Shown here in pieces: positions 33,394 to 42,804 of a stretch of DNA of 64,000 nt (positions are counted from its first letter, which is position 1; each line of letters begins with the position of its first letter). The notes under the pieces are model-generated. The model was not told the DNA's origin. It worked only from the letters and a program-made list of their open reading frames with translations, and ran no database searches. Source of the stretch: SVTX01 sp045538195 (GTDB lineage Bacteria > Bacillota > Clostridia > Oscillospirales > CAG-272). The translations under genes and the position numbers were made by a program. The stretch is taken from NCBI GenBank assembly GCA_045538195.1, contig JAZSRA010000013.1, positions 31,167 to 95,166 on the forward strand. Reading direction: 5' to 3'.

Positions 33394-34068
33394 ATGACTG
33401 AAAAGAGCCGCCGCGATCACCAAAAAATCCACACGGAGGATATAAAGACAAGACCCGTTCTCGATCTTACGAGGACTCTTGCAAAGGACCTATTTAAGTC
33501 CCGAACTATGCCTTGGGATGCCATCCCCTCAATAGCAGGCTATATCAACCGTAACGGGAACAAGCTTCCCTACGATGAATACGACGAGATTGCGGAAAAC
33601 GTGTGGGTACACGTCTCGGCATATTTGTCTCCCAGCGCAAAGATCGAGCCGCCCGCCATCATCTGCGGCGGAGCGAGACTCTGCCACCATTCCCACGTTC
33701 AAGGCTCTCTGATTGGCGCCTTTGCCGTGGTGGGAGAGCTTTCGACAGTCAAAAACAGCATCATGTTCGACCGCTCCAAGCTTTGCGGACAGAACACTCT
33801 TTATTCGTCAATACTCGGATACGAGGCCTTACTCGGCAACGGAAGTATAGCCGCTGATACGCGGCTTGACGGTCTAAACGTCACGGTAAATATGCCCGAG
33901 GGACTTTATCTCACGGGAAAAGGACACCTCGGCGCAATAATCTGCGACGGAGTAAAGGTAGGCTCTGCTTGCGTTTTAAATCCCGGAACCGTGATCGACG
34001 GCGGCGCGATAGTCTATCCCTTGACCTCGGTTTCGGGATACGTTTATCCCTACTCAACAGTAAGATGA
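33394..34068 (+). CDS. Left-handed beta-helix (hexapeptide repeat) protein, nucleotidyltransferase-like
   Basis: The start is set at ATG 33394 (MTEKSRRDHQK), with AAGGAG upstream. The 224 residues contain the substrate-like preface ARDLF..MPWDAIPSI, and then hexapeptide repeats forming a beta-helix (VWVHVSAYLSPSAKIEPPAIICGGARLC, GSLIGAFAVVGELSTVKNSIM, VGSACVLNPGTVIDGGAIV). The fold is that of the acyltransferase half of sugar-1-phosphate nucleotidyltransferases such as GlmU. There is no pyrophosphorylase domain, so an acyl- or acetyltransferase role, or only a scaffold, is possible. A terminator follows. Confidence 0.7.
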   Translation: MTEKSRRDHQKIHTEDIKTRPVLDLTRTLAKDLFKSRTMPWDAIPSIAGYINRNGNKLPYDEYDEIAENVWVHVSAYLSPSAKIEPPAIICGGARLCHHSHVQGSLIGAFAVVGELSTVKNSIMFDRSKLCGQNTLYSSILGYEALLGNGSIAADTRLDGLNVTVNMPEGLYLTGKGHLGAIICDGVKVGSACVLNPGTVIDGGAIVYPLTSVSGYVYPYSTVR

Positions 34069-34077
34069 AAGCGAAAC

Positions 34078-34108
34078 AAAAAATCGGCAGAGCTTTCTGC
34101 CGATTTTT
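34078..34108 (+). terminator. Terminator after the beta-helix gene
   Basis: AAAAATCGGCAGA-GCTT-TCTGCCGATTTTT, a strong hairpin with a T-run. It could also serve the convergent gene at 34147. Confidence 0.85.
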
Positions 34109-34146
34109 GCGATATACTTATTAATATGCTTATTAAAATGTCGGAT

Positions 34147-35574
34147 CTATGAGTTTCTTAATCCCTTTGGATAATGATTTTTGCAGACACCCTGACTGAT
34201 CTTTCCGCCGCCCAGAGCGCAACCGTCAACAAGCACCGCCGCCCAGCCGTCGGGTTTTCCGCAAAACTCGATTTTGCCCTCTACCGCTATTTCCATTCCT
34301 TTAAGATAATCTGCGGTCTCGGTTGAGCAGGACGCAAGCCGCACCTTTCTCAAAAACTCGGTTCCGAATGCCGAAAAGAGCTGATGATGAGGGACAAATC
34401 TCTTTCCGTTGACCTCGCCCACGCAAACTCCCGCGGCAAAAACCCCGTATTTTGGGAGCGATATATCGGGTTTCAGATATACGCGAGAACCCAGAACAAC
34501 AAGCTCATATTTTACTCCGTCATCAAAGCCCTCGCGAAGATTTTCCTTCAAAAAATCTCTCGCCGCCGCCAAAAGCTCGGCTTCCTCGCGTGATGTCCTT
34601 TCGGGGGTGTTTCTTTTCTTTTTATCCCTGCGATTCGTCGCGTCAAAGCTCTCCGAGCCGTCTGCGAGGCCTCTTTCAAGCACCGCTATAAACTGCCCCT
34701 CTCCCTTTGAGACGTGGGGATAGAAGCGGCGCGTTTTGGTCATATCGTAGCGGCATCCCTCGAAGCAGATGCCGTCCGAGGTGACTTTTTTTAAACCGTC
34801 CTCGACTTCTATAAGAGAAAAATCGGGATGAGTATCCAAAAACCACTCTACGTTCATCTCGTTTTCTTCAAGAGAAAAGGTGCAGGTGGAATAAATCAGC
34901 TTTCCCCCACCCGAGACGCATTTTGCCACGTTTTCGAGTATTTCTCTCTGCCTTTTGGCACACATTTTGACGTTTTCGATGCTCCACTCCCCCACCGCAA
35001 GCTCGTTCTTGCGGAACATTCCCTCGCCGGAGCAAGGAGCGTCGCAAAGCACGACGTCAAATTTTTCGGGGTAGGTCTCGGCGAGAACGGCGGTGTCGAG
35101 ATTTACCACAACGGTGTTTCTGCACCCCATTCTCTCTACGTTGCTCTGCAATATCCTGCATCGCTTCGTTTCATATTCATTGGCAACAACTATGCCGCTC
35201 GCTCCCGCAAACGCCGCAAGCTGCGTCGTCTTTCCGCCGGGCGCCGAGCAAGAGTCGAGTATTTTTGCTCCCTCGGATATTTTGAGAGCGTGAACCGTAG
35301 CCATAGCGGAGGGGTCCTGCATATATATCATTCCCGCGTGATGGCAAGGAAGCGACCCCGGATACGTCTCGTCGGTATAAAACGCACCGTCGGGGAAGTT
35401 TGCTTTTTCTCTTTGAATATCGGGATCGACGGCTTCAAAAGCGTCGCTTGAAATCTTTATTTCGTTAACTCTGAACGCCCTTACCGAATTACCGCTCTCA
35501 AGCTCCGAGAAAAACACTTCGCTTTCCTCTCCAAGCAGCGTTCTCATTCTTTCTTTAAATTCAACAGGCAGCAT
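34147..35574 (-). CDS. rRNA (cytosine-C5)-methyltransferase, RsmF/RsmB family (NOL1/NOP2/Sun)
   Basis: The 475-residue enzyme has SAM-binding motifs DSCSAPGGKTTQLAA and NVVLCDAPCSGEGMFRK, with both family cysteines: Cys of the DAPCSGEG motif and the catalytic Cys in IYSTCTFSLEENE. A C-terminal RNA-binding region of the RsmF type (residues about 300-475) is present. It methylates rRNA cytosines in the cytosol. The gene starts one base after the HAD phosphatase gene's stop, so they form an operon. Confidence 0.9.
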   Translation of the reverse strand: MLPVEFKERMRTLLGEESEVFFSELESGNSVRAFRVNEIKISSDAFEAVDPDIQREKANFPDGAFYTDETYPGSLPCHHAGMIYMQDPSAMATVHALKISEGAKILDSCSAPGGKTTQLAAFAGASGIVVANEYETKRCRILQSNVERMGCRNTVVVNLDTAVLAETYPEKFDVVLCDAPCSGEGMFRKNELAVGEWSIENVKMCAKRQREILENVAKCVSGGGKLIYSTCTFSLEENEMNVEWFLDTHPDFSLIEVEDGLKKVTSDGICFEGCRYDMTKTRRFYPHVSKGEGQFIAVLERGLADGSESFDATNRRDKKKRNTPERTSREEAELLAAARDFLKENLREGFDDGVKYELVVLGSRVYLKPDISLPKYGVFAAGVCVGEVNGKRFVPHHQLFSAFGTEFLRKVRLASCSTETADYLKGMEIAVEGKIEFCGKPDGWAAVLVDGCALGGGKISQGVCKNHYPKGLRNS

Positions 35575-35575
35575 T

Positions 35576-36241
35576 TTAAACCTCGTTCTCCGAAAGCAGC
35601 TCGAATATATGAGCCTTCAACTGATCTGCATTGTCCGCAAAGCAATATCCGCCACACTTCTCCAGCACGTCTCTGTCACGAAATCCCCACGTTAGACTGA
35701 TACAGGGCAGTCCTGCGTTTTTCGCGGCGAGAATATCGACCTCGGAATCTCCCACAAACACGGCTTTGTCGGATCCGACAGTATTCATGGCGTATTTCAC
35801 GGGATCGGCGGAGGGCTTGCGATCGATATCTTCTCGGTCTCCCACCGCAAAGTCAATAAGGTCTCCGAAATATTCGCAGCAAAGCGTCTTTACCGCTACG
35901 TCGGGCTTGTTTGACACTACTACGGTAGCTATTCCGTGTTTTTTAAGCTCGCCCAAAAGTGCGATAACCCCCTCGTAAGGCTTGGTTTCTATATGCGAAT
36001 TTTCGTTGTAGTACTCCATATATTCTAGGAGATATTCCGACAAAACGTCATCGTCTACTCCTTCGGGCAAGGAGCGCTTTATAAGAACTCTTGCACCGTT
36101 GCCGAGAAAGTCTCTGATATCCGAGCTTGTCCGCTCCCTATAGCCGTGTTTTCTCAAAATATAGTTCACGGCACCCGTAAGATCGTCAAGTGTATCAAGC
36201 AACGTGCCGTCTAGATCAAAAACTACCGCTTTTTTGCTCAT
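35576..36241 (-). CDS. HAD-family phosphatase (phosphoglycolate phosphatase-like)
   Basis: This 221-residue protein has the HAD motifs VFDLDGTLLDTLDD (catalytic Asp near residue 9), VVVSNKPD (motif II) and FVGDSEVDILAAKNAGLPCI (motif IV), with a helical cap between. These match Gph-type phosphoglycolate phosphatases, which clear 2-phosphoglycolate, but substrates of this family are broad. It is first in an operon with the RNA methyltransferase. Confidence 0.9.
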   Translation of the reverse strand: MSKKAVVFDLDGTLLDTLDDLTGAVNYILRKHGYRERTSSDIRDFLGNGARVLIKRSLPEGVDDDVLSEYLLEYMEYYNENSHIETKPYEGVIALLGELKKHGIATVVVSNKPDVAVKTLCCEYFGDLIDFAVGDREDIDRKPSADPVKYAMNTVGSDKAVFVGDSEVDILAAKNAGLPCISLTWGFRDRDVLEKCGGYCFADNADQLKAHIFELLSENEV

Positions 36242-36347
36242 TTTAATCTCCTAAATTCATAATTACCTTTAATTTTATACTAAAACCGTGTCTTTGTCAA
36301 TACAACTTAACAAAAAACAAGAATTTCAGGCAATCGGTCATCAAAAT

Positions 36348-36374
36348 TCGACATAAGCCGTAACCCCGTGTCGA
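36348..36374. promoter_or_regulatory. Inverted repeat upstream of feoA, possible operator
   Basis: TCGACA (36348-36353) and TGTCGA (36369-36374) are separated by 15 bases and lie just upstream of a TATAAT (36384-36389), about 40 bases before feoA. Spacing suits a dimeric iron-responsive repressor such as a DtxR- or Fur-type protein, but the sequence is not a recognised box for either. Confidence 0.4.
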
Positions 36375-36428
36375 TGAACTCAATATAATGATAATGGGAA
36401 AGCCCAAATTTTATCCGGAGAACTGATC

Positions 36429-36686
36429 ATGAATAATATATATAAGCTTTGCGACTTAAAGGTGGGCGAGTGTGCCAAGATCATTTGCGTCTCACCCGAA
36501 AGTCATATAAAAAGACGGCTTTGCGACATCGGACTTATTGAGGAAACTCCCGTCCGTTGCGTAGCCCAAAGCCCCTGCCATGACATGAAGGCATATCTTA
36601 TCCGAGGCGCTGTGGTAGCCATAAGAAATCTTGACGGTAAAGAAATCAAGATCAGAAAAGAGGTCGGCGAGCATGGGACTTACTAA
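36429..36686 (+). CDS. feoA: Ferrous iron transport protein A
   Basis: The 85-residue SH3-like protein carries the FeoA pattern: LCDLKVGECAKIICV, RRLCDIGLIEETPVRCV and YLIRGAVVAIRN. FeoA helps FeoB import Fe(II). It overlaps the feoB start by 14 bases, so translation is coupled. Confidence 0.93.
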   Translation: MNNIYKLCDLKVGECAKIICVSPESHIKRRLCDIGLIEETPVRCVAQSPCHDMKAYLIRGAVVAIRNLDGKEIKIRKEVGEHGTY

Positions 36687-38565
36687 CAATTCCACGGGGG
36701 CGGCATTGGCAAAAAAAGCTTTAAAGCGAACCTCCGACTCTTATCGCATCGCCATCGCCGGCAACCCCAACGTGGGAAAAAGCACTCTTTTCAATGCTCT
36801 CACAGGCATGAATCAGCACACGGGCAACTGGCCCGGCAAGACCGTAGGATTTGCGGAGGGTTTTTGCCGTTTTGGAGATAAGACCTGCGTTGCGGTGGAC
36901 GTACCGGGTACATATTCACTTATCACAAGCTCACCCGAGGAGGAGATAGCAAAAAGCATAATTCTCTCCGACGAGACCGACGCGGTGATAGTAGTATGCG
37001 ACGCTACCTGTCTTGAAAGAAATCTGGTGCTTGCGCTTCAGATAATAGAGCTTGGAAAGCCGACCTTGATATGCGTCAATCTTCTGGACGAGGCACGCCG
37101 CAAGGGCATACGCGTAGACCTGGGGCTGCTTTCCGACCGTCTTGGCGTTCCCGTGGCGGGAGCGATAGCAAGGAAGAAAAACGGACTAAAAGATCTATCT
37201 GCCGCTACGAAGGCGCTTTTGAGCGAAAAACACGAAAAGAAAGAGCCTAGGCAGAGACTTGACAGCGCCGAGGACTACGTAAAGACGGCGGAGGAGATCT
37301 GTATCGGAGTCTGCGTTTCCGACAGAGCTGACGCCAACAGTTTTGACCGCACTCTTGACCGAGTTTTCACAGGCAAAAAGACGGCATACCCCATTATGAT
37401 AGCCCTTTTACTGTTTGTCTTCTGGCTGACTATCGTGGGTGCTAACTATCCGTCGGAGCTTTTGTCAAAGGCGCTTTTCTTCATAGGCGACAAGCTTGGC
37501 GAGGGTTTGGAGCATTTGGGACTTCCGCTTTTTTTACGAGGGCTTTTCATAGACGGAGCATACAGAACTCTTGCATGGATAGTCGCGGTGATGCTCCCTC
37601 CGATGGCGATTTTCTTTCCTTTGTTCACTCTGCTTGAGGACTCGGGATACCTGCCGAGAGTTGCCTTTAATCTCGACAAGCCCTTTTGCAAATGCCGAAG
37701 CTGCGGAAAGCAAGCTCTGACCATGTGTATGGGCTTTGGATGCAACGCCGCTGGTGTGGTAGGCTGCCGAATAATCGATTCCCCGCGCGAGCAGATGATA
37801 GCCATACTTACCAACAGTTTAGTCCCCTGCAACGGCAGGTTTCCCCTGCTTATTGCAATCATTACGATGTTTTTCATAGGGTCGGCGGGAGGCATAGGCG
37901 CGTCCTTTGCGTCGGCGGCGCTGCTTACCGCTCTGATCGTACTTTGCGTTGCGGCGACCTTGGCGGTGTCAAGTCTGCTATCTGTTACTATACTTCGGGG
38001 AAAGCCCTCCGCTTTTACCCTTGAGCTTCCTCCCTACCGCCCCCCGCAGATCGGCAGAGTCATCATCCGCTCGGTATTTGACCGAACCGTCTTCGTGCTT
38101 GGGAGAGCAGTTATCTCCGCTATTCCTGCGGGCATAATTCTGTGGCTTATGGCAAATCTTAAAATTGACGGCATCACTCTCCTTACCCACGCTTCGCATT
38201 TTTTAGATCCATTCGCCTCTCTTTTGGGGCTTGACGGCGTTATTCTTATCGCCTTCATTCTGGGATTTCCCGCCAACGAGATCGTTATTCCCATAATAAT
38301 AATGGCGTACGCTTCAAAGGGAGCGCTCACCGACTATTCAAGTCTCGGCGAGCTGAAGGATCTGTTCATAGCCAACGGGTGGACGGCAACCACGGCTATC
38401 TGCACCATGCTCTTTTCTCTTTTTCACTGGCCCTGCGCCACTACTCTAATGACCGTAAAAAAAGAGACCGCAAGCATCAAATGGACTCTTGCGGCGGCTA
38501 TAATCCCAACCCTTCTCGGCATCATGCTTTGTATGGCGGTCAATTTCATCAGCAAGCTATTATAA
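36673..38565 (+). CDS. feoB: Ferrous iron transport protein B
   Basis: The start is set at ATG 36673 (MGLTNNSTGA). The 630-residue protein has an N-terminal G domain (GNPNVGKSTLFNALTG, VDVPGTYSL, NLLDEA). The membrane region has the FeoB Gate motifs RVAFNLDKPF, MGFGCNAAGVVGCRIIDS and SLVPCNGRFPLLIAI. It imports Fe(II) across the inner membrane. It is slightly shorter than average. The next gene is convergent, past a terminator. Confidence 0.95.
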   Translation: MGLTNNSTGAALAKKALKRTSDSYRIAIAGNPNVGKSTLFNALTGMNQHTGNWPGKTVGFAEGFCRFGDKTCVAVDVPGTYSLITSSPEEEIAKSIILSDETDAVIVVCDATCLERNLVLALQIIELGKPTLICVNLLDEARRKGIRVDLGLLSDRLGVPVAGAIARKKNGLKDLSAATKALLSEKHEKKEPRQRLDSAEDYVKTAEEICIGVCVSDRADANSFDRTLDRVFTGKKTAYPIMIALLLFVFWLTIVGANYPSELLSKALFFIGDKLGEGLEHLGLPLFLRGLFIDGAYRTLAWIVAVMLPPMAIFFPLFTLLEDSGYLPRVAFNLDKPFCKCRSCGKQALTMCMGFGCNAAGVVGCRIIDSPREQMIAILTNSLVPCNGRFPLLIAIITMFFIGSAGGIGASFASAALLTALIVLCVAATLAVSSLLSVTILRGKPSAFTLELPPYRPPQIGRVIIRSVFDRTVFVLGRAVISAIPAGIILWLMANLKIDGITLLTHASHFLDPFASLLGLDGVILIAFILGFPANEIVIPIIIMAYASKGALTDYSSLGELKDLFIANGWTATTAICTMLFSLFHWPCATTLMTVKKETASIKWTLAAAIIPTLLGIMLCMAVNFISKLL

Positions 38566-38568
38566 GCG

Positions 38569-38606
38569 AAAAAATCGGAGACAGTTGCCATGCGTCTCCG
38601 ATTTTT
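38569..38606. terminator. Terminator between feoB and the Nudix gene
   Basis: AAAAAATCGGAGAC pairs with GTCTCCGATTTTT. It lies between convergent genes and ends at the stop codon of the Nudix gene, so it can serve both. Confidence 0.85.
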
Positions 38607-39036
38607 ATTTGTTATTTCTTTCTGTAATATACTCAACCGCAAGATTTAACACTCGCTTATCATTGTCGTGAGCCAAAAGCTCCTCCGCTTGCTCCAAGGG
38701 GATCCAGTCCACCTCCGCGATCTCGCCGGGACGCGGCTTGATCTCGGTCTGTCTCGTAAAGGCAAGAAAATAGACGACTTCTTTTTTTACTCCCGCCTTC
38801 GGTCTGTAATATACAGGCTGACGGAACTTTTCGTTAATATGTATTTTTACCGCGGTCTCCTCAAAAACCTCTCTCTCGGCGGTCTTGATCTCGGTCTCGC
38901 CTACCTCCACGTGTCCCTTGGGAAAGGAGTGGTGTCCTTGGGAGGAATGCTTTATCATAAGCACGTATCTTCGCAAAACTCCGTTATTACGTTCGTTGCG
39001 AAAGACTACCGCTCCGCAGGATTTTTCATAAGTCAT
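38605..39036 (-). CDS. Nudix hydrolase
   Basis: The 143-residue protein has a complete Nudix box GHVEVGETEIKTAEREVFEETAV. The preceding region SCGAVVFRNERNNGVLRRYVLMIKHSSQGHHSFPKG is typical of diadenosine tetraphosphatase-like Nudix enzymes (Ap4A hydrolase type). It hydrolyses a nucleoside diphosphate linked to another group in the cytosol. Substrate not determined. Confidence 0.88.
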   Translation of the reverse strand: MTYEKSCGAVVFRNERNNGVLRRYVLMIKHSSQGHHSFPKGHVEVGETEIKTAEREVFEETAVKIHINEKFRQPVYYRPKAGVKKEVVYFLAFTRQTEIKPRPGEIAEVDWIPLEQAEELLAHDNDKRVLNLAVEYITERNNK

Positions 39037-39081
39037 CTTCTCACCTCCTTGGCAAAAACTGATAAGACATTAAAATACAAG

Positions 39082-39128
39082 GTGCAGGGCGTTTCTGATC
39101 CCATCGTGGATCTTGAGGCGCCCTGCAC
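39082..39128 (-). terminator. Terminator-like inverted repeat after infB
   Basis: GTGCAGGGCG (39082-39091) pairs with CGCCCTGCAC (39119-39128), with an inner GATCC/GGATC stem. On the minus strand it follows infB and precedes a T-rich stretch (TGTATTTTAATG). Confidence 0.6.
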
Positions 39129-39163
39129 TTATAAAATAGGTTTTTTTCGCGGGGATTAATAAA

Positions 39164-42112
39164 TTATTCGGGTTTGATCTCTTCCATAATGAAGGCTTCG
39201 AGAATATCGCCCTCCTTGATGTCGTTGAACTTTTCAAGACCTACACCGCACTCGTAGCCCTGAGCTACCTCCTTGGCATCGTCCTTAAATCTCTTAAGAG
39301 ACGAGATCTTATCCTCGAATATGACGATACCGTCACGGACTACGCGGATCTGCGCGTGGCGAGCGATCTTACCGTCAAGGATATAAGAGCCTGCGATAGT
39401 GCCGACACCGGGAACGTGGATGGTCTGACGAACCTCTGCGTGACCAAGCAGATTTTCTCTGAACTTGGGAGCAAGCATACCCTTCATAGCGGCCTCGATC
39501 TCCTCAAGGCACTGATAAATGACACGGTAGGTTCGAACATCTACGCCCTGTCTCTCGGCACTGTCTATTGCCGCCTTATCGGGACGGACGTTAAATCCGA
39601 CGATAATTGCGTTGGATGCCGCCGCGAACATAACGTCGTTCTCGGTAATTCCTCCGACCGCGCTGTGGATTACGTTAACTCTTACTTCTTCATTGGTAAG
39701 CTTCACAAGAGATGCCTTAACCGCCTCGGCAGAGCCTACAACGTCTGCTTTGACTATGATGTTGAGATCCTTGATGCCCTCACTGATCTGAGCAAACAGA
39801 TCGTTAAGGTTAGCTCTTGCATTTGCCTTGAAGCTTTCTTCCTTAGCTCTGTCTTTTCTCTGATCAGCAAGAGTTCTTGCCATTCTTTCGTCCTCGACCG
39901 CCGCGAACTCGTCGCCTGCGGTGGGAACCTCACCTAGACCGATGATCTCAACAGGAACAGAGGGGCCTGCCGCCTTCATCTGCTTGCCGTTGTGGTCGGT
40001 CATAGCTCTGACACGTCCAACCGACGTACCTGCAATAACTATATCGCCATTGTGGAGAGTACCGTTCTGTACCAGGACGGTAGCAACGGGACCGCGTCCC
40101 TTATCAAGCTTCGCCTCGATAACGAGACCCTTGGCGCGGCGGTTGGGATTAGCCTTAAGCTCCTTGACCTCCGCAACGAGAAGAACGTTTTCAAGAAGAT
40201 CCTCGATACCCATTCTGGTAAGCGCGGATACGGGAACGCAGATAATGTCTCCGCCCCACTCCTCGGGAACGAGATCGTATTTGGTCAGCTCCTGCTTGAT
40301 AGCGTCGGGATTTGCGGTGGGCTTATCCATCTTGTTGATAGCAACGATGATGTCGATTCCTGCCGCCTTTGCGTGGTTTATTGCTTCAACAGTCTGAGGC
40401 ATTATACCGTCGTCTGCCGCAACTACGAGAATAGCAATATCGGTAGACTGCGCACCTCTCGCTCTCATAGCGGTAAACGCCTCGTGACCGGGGGTGTCGA
40501 GGAAGGTAATATCCTGTCCGTTGATCTTAACTCTGTAAGCACCGATGTGCTGGGTGATACCGCCCGCCTCACCGGTCGTAACGTTTGTATGTCTGATAGC
40601 GTCGAGAAGTGAGGTCTTACCGTGGTCAACGTGACCCATTACGCAGACAACGGGAGCGCGTCCGACAAGCTGCTCCTCGGTATCCTCGGTCTCGTCAAAG
40701 AGCTTCTCTTCAATAGTAACAACGACTGCCTTTTCGGGTTCTGCTCCGCACTCGACGGCTACAAGCGCCGCGGTGTCAAAGTCGATAGTCTGGTTTGCGG
40801 TCGCCATAGCGCCGAGAAGCATGAGCTTCTTGATGACCTCGGCTACGGTGACCTTAAGCATTGCCGCAAGGTCACTGACCATGATCTCCTCGGGGATCTG
40901 AACCTTCAAGGGACCCTTGATGATGGTAACGGGCTGCTTTTGCTCGTTCTTTCCGCCCTTCTTGCCGTTCTTACCCTTGTTATTATTCCAGCCACCCTCC
41001 TGTCGGGTCTGGTTCTGCTGCTTTTTAAGCTTCTGATTGTTACCGTTACGAAGATCTCTCTCGTTCTCGGAAACAAAGGTGTCCAGCTTTTCGTCGTACT
41101 TGGAAAGGTCTACGCTTGAAGAACGGATATCGACCGTCTTTGCCGCGCCCTTCTTGCTACTTCCGTCTCCACCCTTGGGAGTCTGCGCGCGTACGATCGC
41201 CTGAGGCTGGAACTTTTCTCTTGGAGCGGACGGAATATAATCGTCCTTATCCATTCCCATGCCGCCTCTGTTACCCATCTGGGGCTTCTGAGGTCTGCGG
41301 TCGTCCTTCTTCTGGCGATTTGACTGTCTGTCAAAGTTAGGAGTACCCATACGGGAGAAACGGTCCTGCGACTGACCGCCCTGGCTCTGTCTGCCCTGAG
41401 GTCTCTGAAATCCGCCGCTCTGACCTCCGAACGCAGGTCTATCCTGACGGGAAGGTCTCTCGTCGGGTCTCTTTGTTGTATTATTTTCAGGCTTTTTGCC
41501 CTCTTGAGCCGCTCTCTGCATTGCCTTTTCTCTCGCGGCTTTCTCAATAGCAGCCGCTCTGGCGATAGCCTCGGCTCTGTCCACCTTGGGTTGAGTCTTT
41601 ATCTGGGGCGCTGCAGGCTCGGGCTTAGCCTCTGCGACCTTATTTTGTTCCTTATTGGCTTCGGGAGCCGCCTTGGCAGCGACAGACTCCTCTTGCTCGG
41701 ATATGGGTGCAGCTTTAGATGCCGCAAGCTTCTTTTCGGTCTCTGCGGGCTTTTCTGCCTTTTTATCTGCTTTCTTTTCGGTTTTTTTCTCGGATCTGGA
41801 CGCTTCTGCCTCGCTATCGGCAGGAGCAGACTTCACCTCGACTTCCTTCTCTGAGGCAGGCTCTGCTGTAGGAGCAGGCTTCTTCTCCAGCTTTGAGGGA
41901 ATGAAGGTCACTCCGTCTATATAATCGTCGATGCCCTCTATCTGATGTCCCGCCGTGATTGCGTCAAAAAGGACGTCGAACTCATGAGGCTCAAGGGATT
42001 TCTGAGTTTTAAGCTCGATTCCCTTTCCTGCCATGATATCAACGATGTCCTTACTTTTAAGACCTAAGTCCTTTGCGAGTTGATTTGCTTTGATCTGAGG
42101 TTTTACTGCCAT
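39164..42112 (-). CDS. infB: Translation initiation factor IF-2
   Basis: The 982-residue GTPase delivers initiator tRNA to the ribosome. An IF2_N-like domain (IKANQLAKDLGLKSKDIVDIM) is followed by about 350 residues of low-complexity, Glu/Lys/Gln/Arg-rich linker. The G domain has GHVDHGKTS (near residue 490), DTPGHEAF and NKMDK, and domains II, III and C2 follow (ending FEDKISSLKRFKDDAKEVAQGYECGVGLE). All G motifs are intact. It is the last gene of the rimP-nusA-ylxR-ylxQ-infB operon. Confidence 0.97.
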   Translation of the reverse strand: MAVKPQIKANQLAKDLGLKSKDIVDIMAGKGIELKTQKSLEPHEFDVLFDAITAGHQIEGIDDYIDGVTFIPSKLEKKPAPTAEPASEKEVEVKSAPADSEAEASRSEKKTEKKADKKAEKPAETEKKLAASKAAPISEQEESVAAKAAPEANKEQNKVAEAKPEPAAPQIKTQPKVDRAEAIARAAAIEKAAREKAMQRAAQEGKKPENNTTKRPDERPSRQDRPAFGGQSGGFQRPQGRQSQGGQSQDRFSRMGTPNFDRQSNRQKKDDRRPQKPQMGNRGGMGMDKDDYIPSAPREKFQPQAIVRAQTPKGGDGSSKKGAAKTVDIRSSSVDLSKYDEKLDTFVSENERDLRNGNNQKLKKQQNQTRQEGGWNNNKGKNGKKGGKNEQKQPVTIIKGPLKVQIPEEIMVSDLAAMLKVTVAEVIKKLMLLGAMATANQTIDFDTAALVAVECGAEPEKAVVVTIEEKLFDETEDTEEQLVGRAPVVCVMGHVDHGKTSLLDAIRHTNVTTGEAGGITQHIGAYRVKINGQDITFLDTPGHEAFTAMRARGAQSTDIAILVVAADDGIMPQTVEAINHAKAAGIDIIVAINKMDKPTANPDAIKQELTKYDLVPEEWGGDIICVPVSALTRMGIEDLLENVLLVAEVKELKANPNRRAKGLVIEAKLDKGRGPVATVLVQNGTLHNGDIVIAGTSVGRVRAMTDHNGKQMKAAGPSVPVEIIGLGEVPTAGDEFAAVEDERMARTLADQRKDRAKEESFKANARANLNDLFAQISEGIKDLNIIVKADVVGSAEAVKASLVKLTNEEVRVNVIHSAVGGITENDVMFAAASNAIIVGFNVRPDKAAIDSAERQGVDVRTYRVIYQCLEEIEAAMKGMLAPKFRENLLGHAEVRQTIHVPGVGTIAGSYILDGKIARHAQIRVVRDGIVIFEDKISSLKRFKDDAKEVAQGYECGVGLEKFNDIKEGDILEAFIMEEIKPE

Positions 42113-42146
42113 AAATTATACCCATACCTTTCCGGTTTAGTGCATA

Positions 42147-42491
42147 TCAGCTCTCGTTAAGCTTTCCGAGTATCGCGCGGCAAAAATTCGGATCTGCTAT
42201 CGCAACCGCAGCCGTCGCTCTCTTTCCCACAGCCTTGCCCAAGGCTTCGCAATCAGACGCGAGCTTTATATGCTTCACATTATAGTATATACATTTGTCA
42301 CTGATTTTTTTATGAGTGTTTTCCGAGGTGTCGGCGCCTTCAAGAACGATCAGATCGACCGCATCGGTATCTCTGCCCTTCTTTTCACTTTGCCGACGCA
42401 GATGCTCACACACCATATCCGTGCCGATAACGGCTTTTCCTGCCTTCCGACACATTCCGATCATTCCGAGAAGCTTTTTTTCGTCAGTCAT
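42147..42491 (-). CDS. ylxQ: L7Ae-family ribosomal protein (YlxQ-like)
   Basis: The 114-residue protein has the L7Ae fold pattern LLGMIGMCRKAGKAVIGTDMV...SDKCIYYNVKHIKL...LGKAVGKRATAAVAI. It binds kink-turn RNA. It sits between ylxR and infB, its usual position, and starts one base after the ylxR stop. Confidence 0.9.
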   Translation of the reverse strand: MTDEKKLLGMIGMCRKAGKAVIGTDMVCEHLRRQSEKKGRDTDAVDLIVLEGADTSENTHKKISDKCIYYNVKHIKLASDCEALGKAVGKRATAAVAIADPNFCRAILGKLNES

Positions 42492-42492
42492 A

Positions 42493-42780
42493 TCAAGACT
42501 CCGCCTCCGAAATGCTTTTCTCCATTTCGTCGTATATCTCCTCGGGGATCTTACATTCGAGAATGTTTTCTATTCTCTTTGATTTTCTTGCCTTTGCAAA
42601 GCATGATCTTCTGGGGCAGACGTATGCCCCCCTACCCGATTTTTTACCAACCAGGTCAAGAACTATCTCTCCCTCGGGTGTTCTCAGGACTCTGATCATT
42701 TCCTTTTTAGGCTTATGCTCGTTGCATCCCAGACACTGACGCATCGGGATCTTACGAGGTCTTTGATTATTGTTTTCCAT
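42493..42780 (-). CDS. ylxR: YlxR-family RNA-binding protein (RnpM)
   Basis: The 95-residue protein has the family blocks RMPMRQCLGCNEHKPKKEMIRVLRTPEGEIVLDLVGKKSGRGAYVCPRRSC. The CLGC and CPRRSC cysteines and GRGAY are typical. YlxR/RnpM was recently linked to RNase P regulation. Gene order confirms it. Confidence 0.92.
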   Translation of the reverse strand: MENNNQRPRKIPMRQCLGCNEHKPKKEMIRVLRTPEGEIVLDLVGKKSGRGAYVCPRRSCFAKARKSKRIENILECKIPEEIYDEMEKSISEAES

Positions 42781-42804
42781 AAATTCAGTATTTAACGACC
42801 GCTC

